DNA of 64,000 bases. It comes from Planctomycetota bacterium. Its GTDB lineage: Bacteria > Planctomycetota > Phycisphaerae > Phycisphaerales > Phycisphaeraceae. Position 1 is the stretch's first letter. Each line of letters begins with the position of its first letter. The stretch is taken from assembly GCA_026386955.1 (NCBI GenBank), contig JAPLMQ010000281.1:1-64000 (forward strand), in the 5' to 3' direction. Below, piece by piece: positions 33,373 to 41,434 of this stretch. The notes under the pieces are model-generated. The model was given only the letters and a program-made list of their open reading frames with translations, was not told the origin of the DNA and ran no database searches. The position numbers were made by a program, and so were the translations under genes.

Positions 33373-33382
33373 TGTCATGACA
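33373..33382. promoter_or_regulatory. TGTCATGACA palindrome, possible operator
   Basis: A perfect 10-bp palindrome, with ACACGTGT (also palindromic) overlapping it from the left, about 95 bp upstream of the regulator promoter. GntR-family operators often have the form TGT(N4)ACA. Binding by the neighbouring regulator is a guess. Confidence 0.35.
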
Positions 33383-33535
33383 GGTCTGTTTGATCCGGTT
33401 TTCGGGCCGGATCATTCTGGTGCCCACGGTTGAGGCCTTAGAGCCCCGTGCGCCAAGACGAAGCGAAGGGTGTCGGATTCCGGGTCGGTGTCGGCGCGGA
33501 GGCGATCTGAAGTTTGACGTTCGCGTGTTTTCACT

Positions 33536-33563
33536 GACTCCGCCGACGTTCGTGGGCGGAGTC
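33536..33563. repeat. Hairpin in regulator/prepilin intergenic region
   Basis: GACTCCGCC, a ten-base loop, then GGCGGAGTC: a perfect 9-bp stem, followed about 15 bases later by a short T-run on the plus strand. No gene reads into it from the left on the plus strand. It may be a small structured element or belong to the regulator's upstream region. The rest of the roughly 500-bp gap (33182-33690) contains nothing else I can name. Confidence 0.45.
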
Positions 33564-33690
33564 GGCGTGGAGCAGGATCTTTTTCTTGGCCCTGTCGCTG
33601 AATTGATTTGCCTGCATCGGTTTGCCTGCATCGAATGACTGACCAACGATCGAATGGTGTGGCCGCAACAAGTCCTGTGAGCTGACCCGC

Positions 33691-34230
33691 ATGGCCTTCA
33701 CGAAATGGATGCGATCGCCGATTGGCGTCGGGGTAGCCGCGTGCTGCCTCGTGGGTGCCTTGGCGTCGTTCTACTTCACCTCGTCGGGCTCCGCTTTTCC
33801 GGCCTACTCAAACCCCCAGTGGTACTACGACCTCAACAACGGCGAGGTCTTCGTCTCCTCCGACGTCTGTCCGCCGATCCCCACCAAGTCCGGGCCCCAC
33901 GACGGCGCGCCCGCGGGTGTGCACGCCGTGCTCTTCTCCTGCACCGACTGCTCGGATGAGAAGGCCCGGTTCGTCGGGTACATCGAGACCGTCGACGCCG
34001 AGTTCCGCGCCTCGATCCCGCCCGGGCAACTCAACGGTTGGTACAACCCCCTCGCCGGCGGGTCGGACAGCATCCTCGCCGCCACGCGCATCCGCCGCCC
34101 CGACGCCGGCGACTGGGTCGCCGCCGACTCCGAGGAGGCCGCGGCGCTCACCGAATCCATCAACCAAAAATGCACCGGAGACCAGACCTTGATCCGCTGC
34201 CCGGCCCCCGCGCCCGGCGTGGTCCATTGA
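33691..34230 (+). CDS. Membrane-anchored hypothetical protein beside prepilin
   Basis: A 179-residue protein. A single N-terminal membrane segment (residues about 11-30, around GVGVAACCLVGALASFYF) is followed by a soluble domain with PQWYYDLNNGEVFVSSDVCP, a possible metal or disulfide Cys pair in FSCTDCSDE, and WVAADSEEAAALTESI. I do not recognise a named family, but short proteins with 'YYDLN.G..F' and a CxxC pair occur beside prepilin-like genes in planctomycetes and are thought to be part of the envelope or pseudopilus system. The Cys in VAAC could be read as a weak lipobox. It precedes the prepilin gene by 65 bases on the same strand. Confidence 0.65.
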   Translation: MAFTKWMRSPIGVGVAACCLVGALASFYFTSSGSAFPAYSNPQWYYDLNNGEVFVSSDVCPPIPTKSGPHDGAPAGVHAVLFSCTDCSDEKARFVGYIETVDAEFRASIPPGQLNGWYNPLAGGSDSILAATRIRRPDAGDWVAADSEEAAALTESINQKCTGDQTLIRCPAPAPGVVH

Positions 34231-34295
34231 CCGCGGACATCAACCGCTTTTTTCTCATCGTTTCGTTCCTTCATCCTGTTCCTGGAAACCCAGCC

Positions 34296-35507
34296 ATGCC
34301 CCACACAACCCCCCGTCCCCCTGCGATGCGCCCCGAACGGCCCGGGCACTCCGGCTTCACCCTGATCGAACTCCTGGTGGTCATCTCGATCATCGCCCTG
34401 CTGATCGGCCTGCTGCTGCCCTCCCTGAGCAAGGCCAAGGCGGTCCAGCAGGCCATGAGCTGCGCGGCCAACGCCCGAAGCCAAGTCCAGGCTTTGGCGA
34501 TCTACCAAACCGACTACGCAGGTTTCGGTCCCAACCGCTCGCCGATCCTCCAAGAGCTGGGCAACGCCTCGGTCAACGTGACCATCCGCACGTCGTGCGA
34601 CACGTACGACCCCGTCTCGGGCTACGCCATCTACGGCGCGAGCTGCACGACCCTCGCCACCAACGAGCCCAAGGGCATGGGGCAGGTCGTCTCCGCCTCC
34701 TACCTCGACCTTCGCCAGATGTTCTGCCCCGCCCTCGCGGGCGCCGGCGAAAACTACTACCAGGACCGCTACCCGGGCCTGATGCCCGCCGGCGAGCAGT
34801 TCGACAAGCGGCAATGGATCTTCGGCACGCCCTACAGCACCACCATCGCGACTGTGCCAGGATGGGACGGGCTCAAGCCCGACGGCACCTCGGGGCTGAA
34901 CCTTTGGGGCTCGCTCAACGTCCGCAACCTGGGCATCTTCAGTTCCTACGCCTACCGCAGCGGCGACTACTCCTACACCAACGCCGTCAACAACAACTGG
35001 ATCGACGCGCCCACCTGCGCCGCGGTCTGCTCCATCGCAGGCGTCTCTCCCGCCGGCTTCTCCCCCTCGATCGGCAAGGCCTTTGCCGGGCCTGAGCTGA
35101 CCAAGCCCGACAACAACGCCAACAATTCCGCCCGCCCCCTCGTGGCCGACAACTACCAGAACCAGCACTTCAGCTACGACGGGCTTTGGGACGGCTACAC
35201 CATCGGCTACGCCGACGGCGGCGCGGGCTACCGCACCAAGGTCGTCGAAGACACCTACAAGGTCGGCCTCTCCGTCCTCAAGACCCCCGGCTTCCCGAAC
35301 ATGCCTTGGACCTACTCCGGCTCGGCCTTCAACACCTACTACTTTCAGGAAGACGTCGGCCGCAAGAACCGCCGCCGCGGCGGCGACGGCACATGGGTCA
35401 ACGCCGGCACCGTCGCCCCCTCCTGGGGCAACACCGGCGGCACCTCTCGGCTTCATCGCAGCAATCTCTTCAACGCCCTCGATTTCGCCGCGAAAATGCA
35501 CCGCTGA
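34296..35507 (+). CDS. Type II secretion-type prepilin (N-methylation motif)
   Basis: A 403-residue protein with a textbook prepilin start: a short basic leader, then GFTLIELLVVISIIALLIG, cut after the Gly, giving a Phe-first pseudopilin helix. The mature part is large for a pseudopilin and lacks the usual DUF1559 end signature. It is rich in Gly, Asn and Tyr (for example NAVNNNWIDAPTC). Start at 34296 with GGAA eight bases upstream. A strong intrinsic terminator follows at 35561. Likely exported and methylated by a prepilin peptidase that is not in the window. Role in surface fibres or substrate binding is inferred. Confidence 0.88.
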   Translation: MPHTTPRPPAMRPERPGHSGFTLIELLVVISIIALLIGLLLPSLSKAKAVQQAMSCAANARSQVQALAIYQTDYAGFGPNRSPILQELGNASVNVTIRTSCDTYDPVSGYAIYGASCTTLATNEPKGMGQVVSASYLDLRQMFCPALAGAGENYYQDRYPGLMPAGEQFDKRQWIFGTPYSTTIATVPGWDGLKPDGTSGLNLWGSLNVRNLGIFSSYAYRSGDYSYTNAVNNNWIDAPTCAAVCSIAGVSPAGFSPSIGKAFAGPELTKPDNNANNSARPLVADNYQNQHFSYDGLWDGYTIGYADGGAGYRTKVVEDTYKVGLSVLKTPGFPNMPWTYSGSAFNTYYFQEDVGRKNRRRGGDGTWVNAGTVAPSWGNTGGTSRLHRSNLFNALDFAAKMHR

Positions 35508-35560
35508 TGCCACCGAGAACTCGGCCCCGCGCCGGGTTCGATCTCTGTAGTCATCCCCAA

Positions 35561-35600
35561 GGGGCGGCCGCACCATCTCGCGGCCGCCCCTTCCTTTTTT
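35561..35600 (+). terminator. Rho-independent terminator after prepilin gene
   Basis: Perfect 11-bp stem GGGGCGGCCGC / GCGGCCGCCCC with an eight-base loop (35572-35579), followed by TTCCTTTTTT. This is the clearest intrinsic terminator in the window and ends the prepilin transcript. Confidence 0.9.
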
Positions 35601-35653
35601 CCCTCGTCACCCCCGCCTCCGCTTCCGCTTCCGCCCCGGGGTAGCATGCCATC

Positions 35654-36628
35654 ATGCCCCCACCACCATCGCCCACGATCGCCCCCTCCGACCGCCATGC
35701 CTCTCCAAGCGTCGCCGCGATCTTCGCCTTGGCGCTGGTCGTCCTGACTCTCGCGACCGCCGTCCACTCCGCCGCGGCGCAACCCGCTACGCAGCCCGCC
35801 ACCGAGCCCGCCGTCCACCTCGTCGGCCCCATGACCACCGGCCAGCGCGTCTTCACCTGCGGCCACAGCTTCCACGTCTTCGTCCCCCCCATCCTCGCCG
35901 ACCTCTGCAACAAGGCCGGCATCAAGGGCCACACCCAGCTCGGCCTCTCCTCCCTCCCCGGCTCGCGCGTCATCCAGCATTGGAACGTCCCCGACGACAA
36001 GAACAAGGCCAAGGCCGCCCTGCAATCAGGCCAAGTCGACGTCCTCACGCTTTCGCCGATCTTCCTCCCCGACGAGGGGCTCGAGCACTTCACCGCGCTC
36101 GCCGTCGAGCACAACAAGGCGGCCCGCATCCTCGTCCAGCCGATCTGGCTGCGCTGGGACGTCTACGAGCCGACGACCAAGCCGCCCGCGACGGTCGACC
36201 ACAACGCCATCACCGGGGAGGAGCTCCGAAAGCTCCACGAGCCCTACTTCAAGAGCATGGACGAGTACGTCGCCACCGCCAACCAGAAGCTCGGCCGGCC
36301 CGTGCTCTTCCTCGTCCCCGCCCCACACGCGGTCATCGCCCTGCGCGAGAAAATCATCGCCGGCCAGGCCCCGGGCCTGAAGTCGCAATCAGACCTCTTC
36401 AGCGACCCCGTCGGCCACGGCACGCCGCCGCTGATGGCCCTGGTCGCCTACTGCAACTACGCCGTGATTTACCGCCGCAGCCCCGTGGGCCTGCCCGTGC
36501 CGGAGGTGCTCAAGGAATCGAAGCTCGGCGAACAGGAGGAGAAGCTCAACCGCCTGCTGCAGGAACTCGCGTGGGAGGCCGTGACGCACCACCCGCTCAG
36601 CGGAGTCCACGCCGAGGAGGCGCGGTGA
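35654..36628 (+). CDS. Secreted hypothetical protein, SGNH-like
   Basis: 324 residues with a signal peptide-like start (AAIFALALVVLTLATAVHSAAA, residues about 20-41, ending in an Ala-rich cleavage region) and a PATQPATEPA linker. The mature part begins VFTCGHSFHVFVPPILADLC, reminiscent of an SGNH block I in which Ser follows GH, but with no clear GxND or DxxH. Later VDVLTLSPIF and FLVPAPHAVIALREKIIAG resemble strands of the fold. I have seen similar secreted proteins in planctomycetes without a known role. Start could also be at a later ATG. The DUF501 gene follows directly (12 bases). Confidence 0.6.
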   Translation: MPPPPSPTIAPSDRHASPSVAAIFALALVVLTLATAVHSAAAQPATQPATEPAVHLVGPMTTGQRVFTCGHSFHVFVPPILADLCNKAGIKGHTQLGLSSLPGSRVIQHWNVPDDKNKAKAALQSGQVDVLTLSPIFLPDEGLEHFTALAVEHNKAARILVQPIWLRWDVYEPTTKPPATVDHNAITGEELRKLHEPYFKSMDEYVATANQKLGRPVLFLVPAPHAVIALREKIIAGQAPGLKSQSDLFSDPVGHGTPPLMALVAYCNYAVIYRRSPVGLPVPEVLKESKLGEQEEKLNRLLQELAWEAVTHHPLSGVHAEEAR

Positions 36629-36640
36629 CGCGCTGACCCC

Positions 36641-37159
36641 ATGCTCGCATCCGCCGACCTCGACGCCATCGCCGCCCAGATGGGCCGCGCGCCCCGCGGC
36701 GTCGTCTCCGTCGCCGTCCGCTGCCCCGCGGGCCACCCCGCCGTCGTCGTCACCTACCCGCTCCGCCGCCGGGGCGACCGCCTCTCCCCCTTCCCCACGC
36801 TCTTCTGGCTCACCTGCCCCCGCCTCGCCCGCCGCATCTCCCACCTCGAGCAGCACGGCCAAATCTCCCTGATCGAGGCCCAGCTCGCCCGCGACCCCGC
36901 GCTCCGCGACGCCCTCCTGCGCGACCACGAACGCTACATCGCCCAGCGCTGGGAGACCCTCACCCCCGACGACCGCGCCCTGGTCTCCGCCCGCGGCCTG
37001 CACGACGAGTTCCACGCCCGCGGCATCGGCGGCCTGCTCAGCCGCACCTCCATCAAGTGCCTCCACCTCCACTTCGCCCACCACCTCGCCTCGGGCAACG
37101 CGGTTGGCCGCCTGCTCGCCGAGCGATTCGACCTCCACCCCTGCCCGGCCGACCCCTGA
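36641..37159 (+). CDS. DUF501 protein
   Basis: A 172-residue protein that matches the DUF501 family along its length: QMGRAPRGVVSVAVRCPAG at the start, FPTLFWLTCPRLARRISHLE in the middle, then RDHERYIAQRW and RTSIKCLHLHFAHHLASG. DUF501 is best known from actinobacteria, beside septum-formation and phosphatase genes, and has no known function. The conserved Cys, His and Lys residues (SIKCLHLHFAHH) suggest an enzyme. Soluble and cytoplasmic. The gene stands in a different context here, between a secreted hypothetical protein and glycan-type membrane proteins. Confidence 0.85.
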   Translation: MLASADLDAIAAQMGRAPRGVVSVAVRCPAGHPAVVVTYPLRRRGDRLSPFPTLFWLTCPRLARRISHLEQHGQISLIEAQLARDPALRDALLRDHERYIAQRWETLTPDDRALVSARGLHDEFHARGIGGLLSRTSIKCLHLHFAHHLASGNAVGRLLAERFDLHPCPADP

Positions 37160-37270
37160 CGCGCCCCGCCTTCCCGCCCAACGTCGATCCCTTGTCCACC
37201 CCATACCCTCCGCTATGCTGCTCCTCCGTGGCTCGTGCAGGGCGCACGACCGCACCTCGTCGGAGATCGC

Positions 37271-39169
37271 ATGGCTGATCGCGGCAAGAAGGCCCAGGCG
37301 TGGCGGCTCGCCCGGATGGCGCTCCTCATCGGCGGCCCCTGCGCCCTGATGAGCCTGCCCCTGCCCGTCCCCCCTTGGCGCGAAGGCGCGTCGCCGCGCG
37401 ACATCGCGCTCTTCGCCCTCCTCGCCGCGACGCTCCTCGCCTGGGTCGCCTTCCTCGCCCCCGGCCGAAGCCACGACGACCGCTGGGCCCGCCATCGCCC
37501 CTGGCTCTGGTGGGGCATGCTCGCCCTCGCCTCCACGATCATCACCTGGTCGCTCGTCGGCGAGAACGTCCACACCCAGTGGCGCGTCATCGACGACCAC
37601 GACTACGTCGCCCTCATCGGCCCCACCGGCCACATGACGGCCCCGCAATGGCTCCGCGCCCTCGCCAACGCGCCCGAGATCGCCAGCCCGACGTGGGGCA
37701 TCGCCCGCTACCGCCCCGTCTTCTGGATCTGGCGGATCACCGAGATGTACCTCTGGGGAGCCGTGCCCGAACGGTTCTGGATCGCGAAGGTCTGCATGTT
37801 CGGCGTGGCCCTCGCCCTGGGCTGGTGGGCGCTCTGGGTCTGGCTGGGCGGCCTGGGCGCGGGCATCGTCCTCGCCTGGCTGGTCGCCCCCGGCTACTGG
37901 GTCGACGTCTGGAGCAGGCTGGGCTGCTCCGAGGCCCACGGCGCGCTCGGCGCGGCGATGCTCGGCGCGGGGGCGGCCCTCATCGCGCTCGAAGTCCGCC
38001 GCGCCGGGCCACTGCGCTCACGTCCCTGGGCAACCGGATGGGCGCTCGCCGCTGCGGGCGTGGTCATCGCCGCGGGGTCGAAGGAGAACTTCCTCGGCCT
38101 CACGCCGATCGTCTGGTTCCTCATGTTCTGGGCCGGCCGGCGGCGCACCCACGGGCAACCGCGCAAGCTCGGCCTCCCGGGCTGGGCAGCCGGCGCCGTC
38201 GTCACGCTCCTCTCGCTCTGGATCGCCGCCGTCATCCTCACCGGCGTGCTCACCCGCAAGACCGACTTCTACGAGAACCCCGTCTCCACCGCCCAGCGCC
38301 TGCGCGTCATCGCCCTCTGGATCAATTCCGACACGGGCCGGCTCTGGACCGCCGTCGCCGTCGCGGGCCTGCTTCTCGCCGCCGGCGCGTGGGCGCTCTC
38401 CGCCCGCGCCCCCGGACGCTTCCCCGGACGAAGGTACCTCCGCGACCTCCGACCCCCCGCCCTGCTCTTCGCCCTCTTCGCCGCCCTCGTCGCCACCCAG
38501 CTCGTCTTCTACAACGGCAAATTCCCCACTGCGATCCGCTACGACTTCCCCGGCGTCGCCGCCGCCATGCTCGCCGCCGTCGCCCTCGCCCAACTCGTGC
38601 TCGCCCTCTGGCGCGTCGCCTCCGTCGATCCCCGCCCGCCCGCGTTCGCCCGCGCCGCCGCCCTCGCGCTCGTCGGCCTCGCGGCGCTCTCCCTGGGCTT
38701 CGCCCCCCTCCGCCACGGCGGGGCCATGAACGTCGCCGAGAGCCACGCCTTCACCAACCTCGTCACCCGCGCCGCCCAGCGCGTCAACGCCTCGCCCAGC
38801 CGGCCCCTTGTCTTCGTCGCCCACCACCCCGACGACGCGGAGCTCGCCATCTCCATCCTGCGCTTCCTGCGCTTCAAGGGCGTGCTCAACGCCGCCTATC
38901 TCGCGACGCGCTTCCCGCCGGAGTCGCTCGCCGACCCGCTCGCGAGGCGGCAGGCCGAGTTGCTCCGCCACAACGCCGCCGAGGGCGACGGGGGCTTCAA
39001 CAAATTCAGCGAGTACGTCCCCGCCCGGGAGCCGATGGTCTACGTCGTGCTCCTCGATTTCGACGGCAACGCGGCCGGGCTCGCCGAGGCCGGGCTCGAC
39101 ATGCAGCGGCAGCGCCTCGAGGTCGTCTTCCAACTCAACCGCGCGGGGCAGATGCCCGTCACGCGCTGA
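37271..39169 (+). CDS. Polytopic membrane protein, GT-C-like
   Basis: About 632 residues with roughly 10-12 hydrophobic segments (for example IIAAGSKENFLG-type loops between helices) and a soluble C-terminal part (residues about 500-632; RPLVFVAHHPDDAELAISIL). An acidic loop after the third segment (WRVIDDHDYVALIG) is placed like the catalytic Asp of GT-C glycosyltransferases. I do not recognise a named family. GGAG five bases before the ATG at 37271 supports that start over the GTG at 37235. It precedes a GT2 gene by 107 bases, pointing to surface-glycan or lipid-linked sugar work. Confidence 0.65.
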   Translation: MADRGKKAQAWRLARMALLIGGPCALMSLPLPVPPWREGASPRDIALFALLAATLLAWVAFLAPGRSHDDRWARHRPWLWWGMLALASTIITWSLVGENVHTQWRVIDDHDYVALIGPTGHMTAPQWLRALANAPEIASPTWGIARYRPVFWIWRITEMYLWGAVPERFWIAKVCMFGVALALGWWALWVWLGGLGAGIVLAWLVAPGYWVDVWSRLGCSEAHGALGAAMLGAGAALIALEVRRAGPLRSRPWATGWALAAAGVVIAAGSKENFLGLTPIVWFLMFWAGRRRTHGQPRKLGLPGWAAGAVVTLLSLWIAAVILTGVLTRKTDFYENPVSTAQRLRVIALWINSDTGRLWTAVAVAGLLLAAGAWALSARAPGRFPGRRYLRDLRPPALLFALFAALVATQLVFYNGKFPTAIRYDFPGVAAAMLAAVALAQLVLALWRVASVDPRPPAFARAAALALVGLAALSLGFAPLRHGGAMNVAESHAFTNLVTRAAQRVNASPSRPLVFVAHHPDDAELAISILRFLRFKGVLNAAYLATRFPPESLADPLARRQAELLRHNAAEGDGGFNKFSEYVPAREPMVYVVLLDFDGNAAGLAEAGLDMQRQRLEVVFQLNRAGQMPVTR

Positions 39170-39276
39170 GCCCCCGCACCTCCGCCGCCACCCCGCCTCG
39201 CCGCCGCCGCCCCTCGGACATTCCCCGCGCGGGCGAGTAAGATTGGCCCGCCCAAGAAGGACACATCCCTTTCCCC

Positions 39277-40305
39277 ATGACCTCCATCGCCCACAGGCCG
39301 AAAGTCTCGCTGGTGGTCCCTTGCTACAACGAGGAGCCGGCGATCCCGCATCTCCGCCGGGAGCTGACCGCCCTCGCCGACGCCTTGGTGAACCAGCACG
39401 GGTGCGAATGCGAGATCCTGCTCGTCGACGACGGCAGCCGCGACCGCACCTGGGAGCACATCCGCGCCTTCACCGCCGACGACGCCCGCGTCCGCGGGGC
39501 CCGGCTCTCCCGCAACTTCGGGCACCAGGCCGCCCTGACCTGCGGGTACGACCTCGCCTCGGGCGACGTCATCATCTGCCTCGACGCCGACCTGCAGGAC
39601 CCGCCCAACGTCGTGCCCGAGATGATCGCCAAGTGGCGCGCCGGGGCCGACGTGGTCTACGCCATCCGCAAGGCCCGCCAGGGCGAGACCGCCTTCAAGC
39701 TCTTCACCGCCAGCCTCTTCTACAAGCTCATCCGCAAGCTCAGCGCCGCCGACATCCGCGAGAACTCCGGCGACTTCCGCCTCATGAGCCGCCGCAGCCT
39801 CGACGCACTCAACCGCCTGCGCGAGCGCCAACGCTTCATCCGCGGCATGGTCGGGTGGGTCGGCTACCGCACCGACGAGGTCCACTACGAGCGCCTCGAG
39901 CGCGTCGCGGGCGTGACCAAGTACCCCTTCCGCAAGATGCTCCTCCTCGCCGCCGACGCCATCGTCTCCTTCAGCCGCTTCCCCCTGAAGCTCGCCTACT
40001 GGTGCGCCTTCTCGCTCAGCGGGCTCTTCCTGGCCTACCTCCTGGTCTCGCTCGTGCGCTACTTCGCCTTCAACACCCAGATGGTCCCCGGCTGGCCGAG
40101 CCTGATCGCGACGATCATCGCCTTCGGCGCCGCCAACCTCCTCTGCGTGGGCCTCCTGGGCGAATACGTCGGGCGGATTTACGAAGAGATCAAGCAGCGC
40201 CCGATCTACCTGCTGCAGGAGGTCGTCTCCCGCCCCGGCGACGCGCCCCCCGGAAACCCCGGAAGCCCCGGAATCCCCGGAAATTCCGGAGAACCCCGGC
40301 CTTGA
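39277..40305 (+). CDS. GT2 glycosyltransferase, DPM1/GtrB-like
   Basis: 342 residues. The GT-A domain (residues about 8-230) has KVSLVVPCYNEEPAIPH, ILLVDDGSRDRTW (nucleotide-binding Asp pair) and CLDADLQDPPNVVPEM (metal-binding DxD-like). Two membrane helices follow (about 235-305), and the last residues run into a Pro/Gly-rich tail. This layout is that of dolichol/undecaprenyl-phosphate sugar transferases such as GtrB/ArnC, which charge a lipid carrier with glucose, mannose or an amino sugar. It probably feeds the GT-C-like proteins on either side. Its stop overlaps the TTG start of the methyltransferase gene. Confidence 0.88.
   Translation: MTSIAHRPKVSLVVPCYNEEPAIPHLRRELTALADALVNQHGCECEILLVDDGSRDRTWEHIRAFTADDARVRGARLSRNFGHQAALTCGYDLASGDVIICLDADLQDPPNVVPEMIAKWRAGADVVYAIRKARQGETAFKLFTASLFYKLIRKLSAADIRENSGDFRLMSRRSLDALNRLRERQRFIRGMVGWVGYRTDEVHYERLERVAGVTKYPFRKMLLLAADAIVSFSRFPLKLAYWCAFSLSGLFLAYLLVSLVRYFAFNTQMVPGWPSLIATIIAFGAANLLCVGLLGEYVGRIYEEIKQRPIYLLQEVVSRPGDAPPGNPGSPGIPGNSGEPRP
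40248..40299 (+). repeat. 9-bp tandem repeat coding a collagen-like tail
   Basis: About five copies of a CCCCGGAAN nine-base unit at the 3' end of the GT2 gene, coding PGN-PGS-PGI-PGN-SGE, a Gly-X-Pro-type tail. Repeat-number change would alter the tail length in steps of three residues without a frameshift. Confidence 0.85.
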
Positions 40306-41063
40306 GCTCCGACCCCGCCCCACCCAACCGCACCGGCGCCGAGTTCGACGCCTACGCCGCCGGCTACGGCGCGGGGATGGACAACCCCCTCAAGCGGATG
40401 GCGGGCCCCTCCGCCGAGACCTTCATCGAGATCAAGGTCCGCTGGCTCGCGCTCGACCTCGCCCGCAGGCCGCTGCACTCGGCGCATGCCGGCGCGCCCC
40501 CGCGCCTGCTCGACTGCGGCTGCGGCAGCGCCACCCTCCTCCGCCTCATCGCCCGCGCGGGAATGCAAGCCGAGCTCCACGGCTGCGACATCTCCCAAGG
40601 CATGCTCGACGAGGCCCGACGCACCTGGACCCAAGGCCCCGCGCCCGACCTGCGCCCCATCCTCGGCCAGCGCCTGCCCTACGACGACGCGAGCTTCGAC
40701 GTCGTCGTCGCCTCCGCCGTGCTGCACCACATCCCCCTCGACGAGCGCGCGGAGTTTTACCGCCAGGTCGCCCGCATCCTCCGCCCCGGCGGGCGCTTCC
40801 TGGTCTTCGAGCACAACCCCTTCAACCCCGTGACCCGCTGGGTCGTCAGCCACACGCCCATCGACGCCAACGCCATCCTGCTCCGCCCCGGCGAAGTCCA
40901 GCGCGGGATGCGCGACGCCGGCCTCGCGCCGCGCGCCGCCCGCAGCCTGATGTTCGTCCCGCCGCGCTGGCGCTGGGCCTGGGCGCTGGAGGACTGGATC
41001 GCCTGGCTCCCGCTGGGCGGCCAGTACGCGCAGGTCGGGGAGAAGCCGACGGGGTCGAAGTGA
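40302..41063 (+). CDS. Class I SAM-dependent methyltransferase
   Basis: About 253 residues if started at the TTG at 40302, which overlaps the GT2 stop by four bases (TTGA). Rossmann methyltransferase: motif I LLDCGCGSATLL (residues about 64-76), then the acidic second strand HGCDISQGML, the DASFDVVVASAVLHHI block, and ILRPGGRFLVFEHNP. Most like small-molecule or lipid/quinone-type O/C-methyltransferases. No membrane segment. The translational coupling suggests a shared task with GT2, for example methylating a lipid-linked sugar. No ATG in a good position exists before GMDNPLKRM, which supports a TTG start. Confidence 0.85.
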   Translation: MSSDPAPPNRTGAEFDAYAAGYGAGMDNPLKRMAGPSAETFIEIKVRWLALDLARRPLHSAHAGAPPRLLDCGCGSATLLRLIARAGMQAELHGCDISQGMLDEARRTWTQGPAPDLRPILGQRLPYDDASFDVVVASAVLHHIPLDERAEFYRQVARILRPGGRFLVFEHNPFNPVTRWVVSHTPIDANAILLRPGEVQRGMRDAGLAPRAARSLMFVPPRWRWAWALEDWIAWLPLGGQYAQVGEKPTGSK

Positions 41064-41141
41064 TGCGGCGATGCCGTTTCAGTTGTCACGCGAAACCTCT
41101 CAACAACCCAAGCAAGCCCACTGATCCCGACGGTACGTCCC

Positions 41142-41375
41142 ATCAGGCGCAGCCTGATCCGAGACGGACACTGTGTGTCCGACAACAGGGCGAGGCGGTA
41201 CTCCGCCGCGCGAATCGCCGGCCGCCATGGATCGCCTGGTTTCACGCGGGGCCTGCGCCAAAGGCTTGTTCCCCAGCGCATCGCGTGCTCTTGTCGCCGT
41301 CAACGACGCCCGCACGTCGCGCGGCGGAATACCGCCTCGCCTTGACTCCGACGACACAGTCGCCGGCTCTGATCG
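41142..41375. repeat. Inverted multi-hairpin element H (about 230 bp)
   Basis: The left arm has three perfect short hairpins in a row: ATCAGGC-GCA-GCCTGAT (41142-41158), GGACAC-TGT-GTGTCC (41166-41180) and GGCG-GTACTC-CGCC (41194-41207). The right arm (about 41314-41373) is an imperfect inverted copy (GCGGCGGAATACCGCCTCGC, then the ACAGTCG and CTGATC blocks). About 100 bp lie between. The gap carries no credible gene; open frames through it are fortuitous. Confidence 0.8.
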
Positions 41376-41434
41376 GAACAAGCGATTCAACAGAGTACGA
41401 TGACCCGCAGCACCAGGCCGCGGAATCCCCCAGC

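Noticed and set aside
40248-40299. Possible CRISPR or minisatellite array
   Set aside because: Units are nine bases, in frame, and code a PGx tail; there are no spacers. No CRISPR array was seen anywhere in the window.
41060-41434. N-terminal extension of the LIC_10190-like membrane protein
   Set aside because: The frame is open, but the extension is the translation of element H and lacks hydrophobic or family-like sequence; GTG at 41435 starts just before the first membrane helix.
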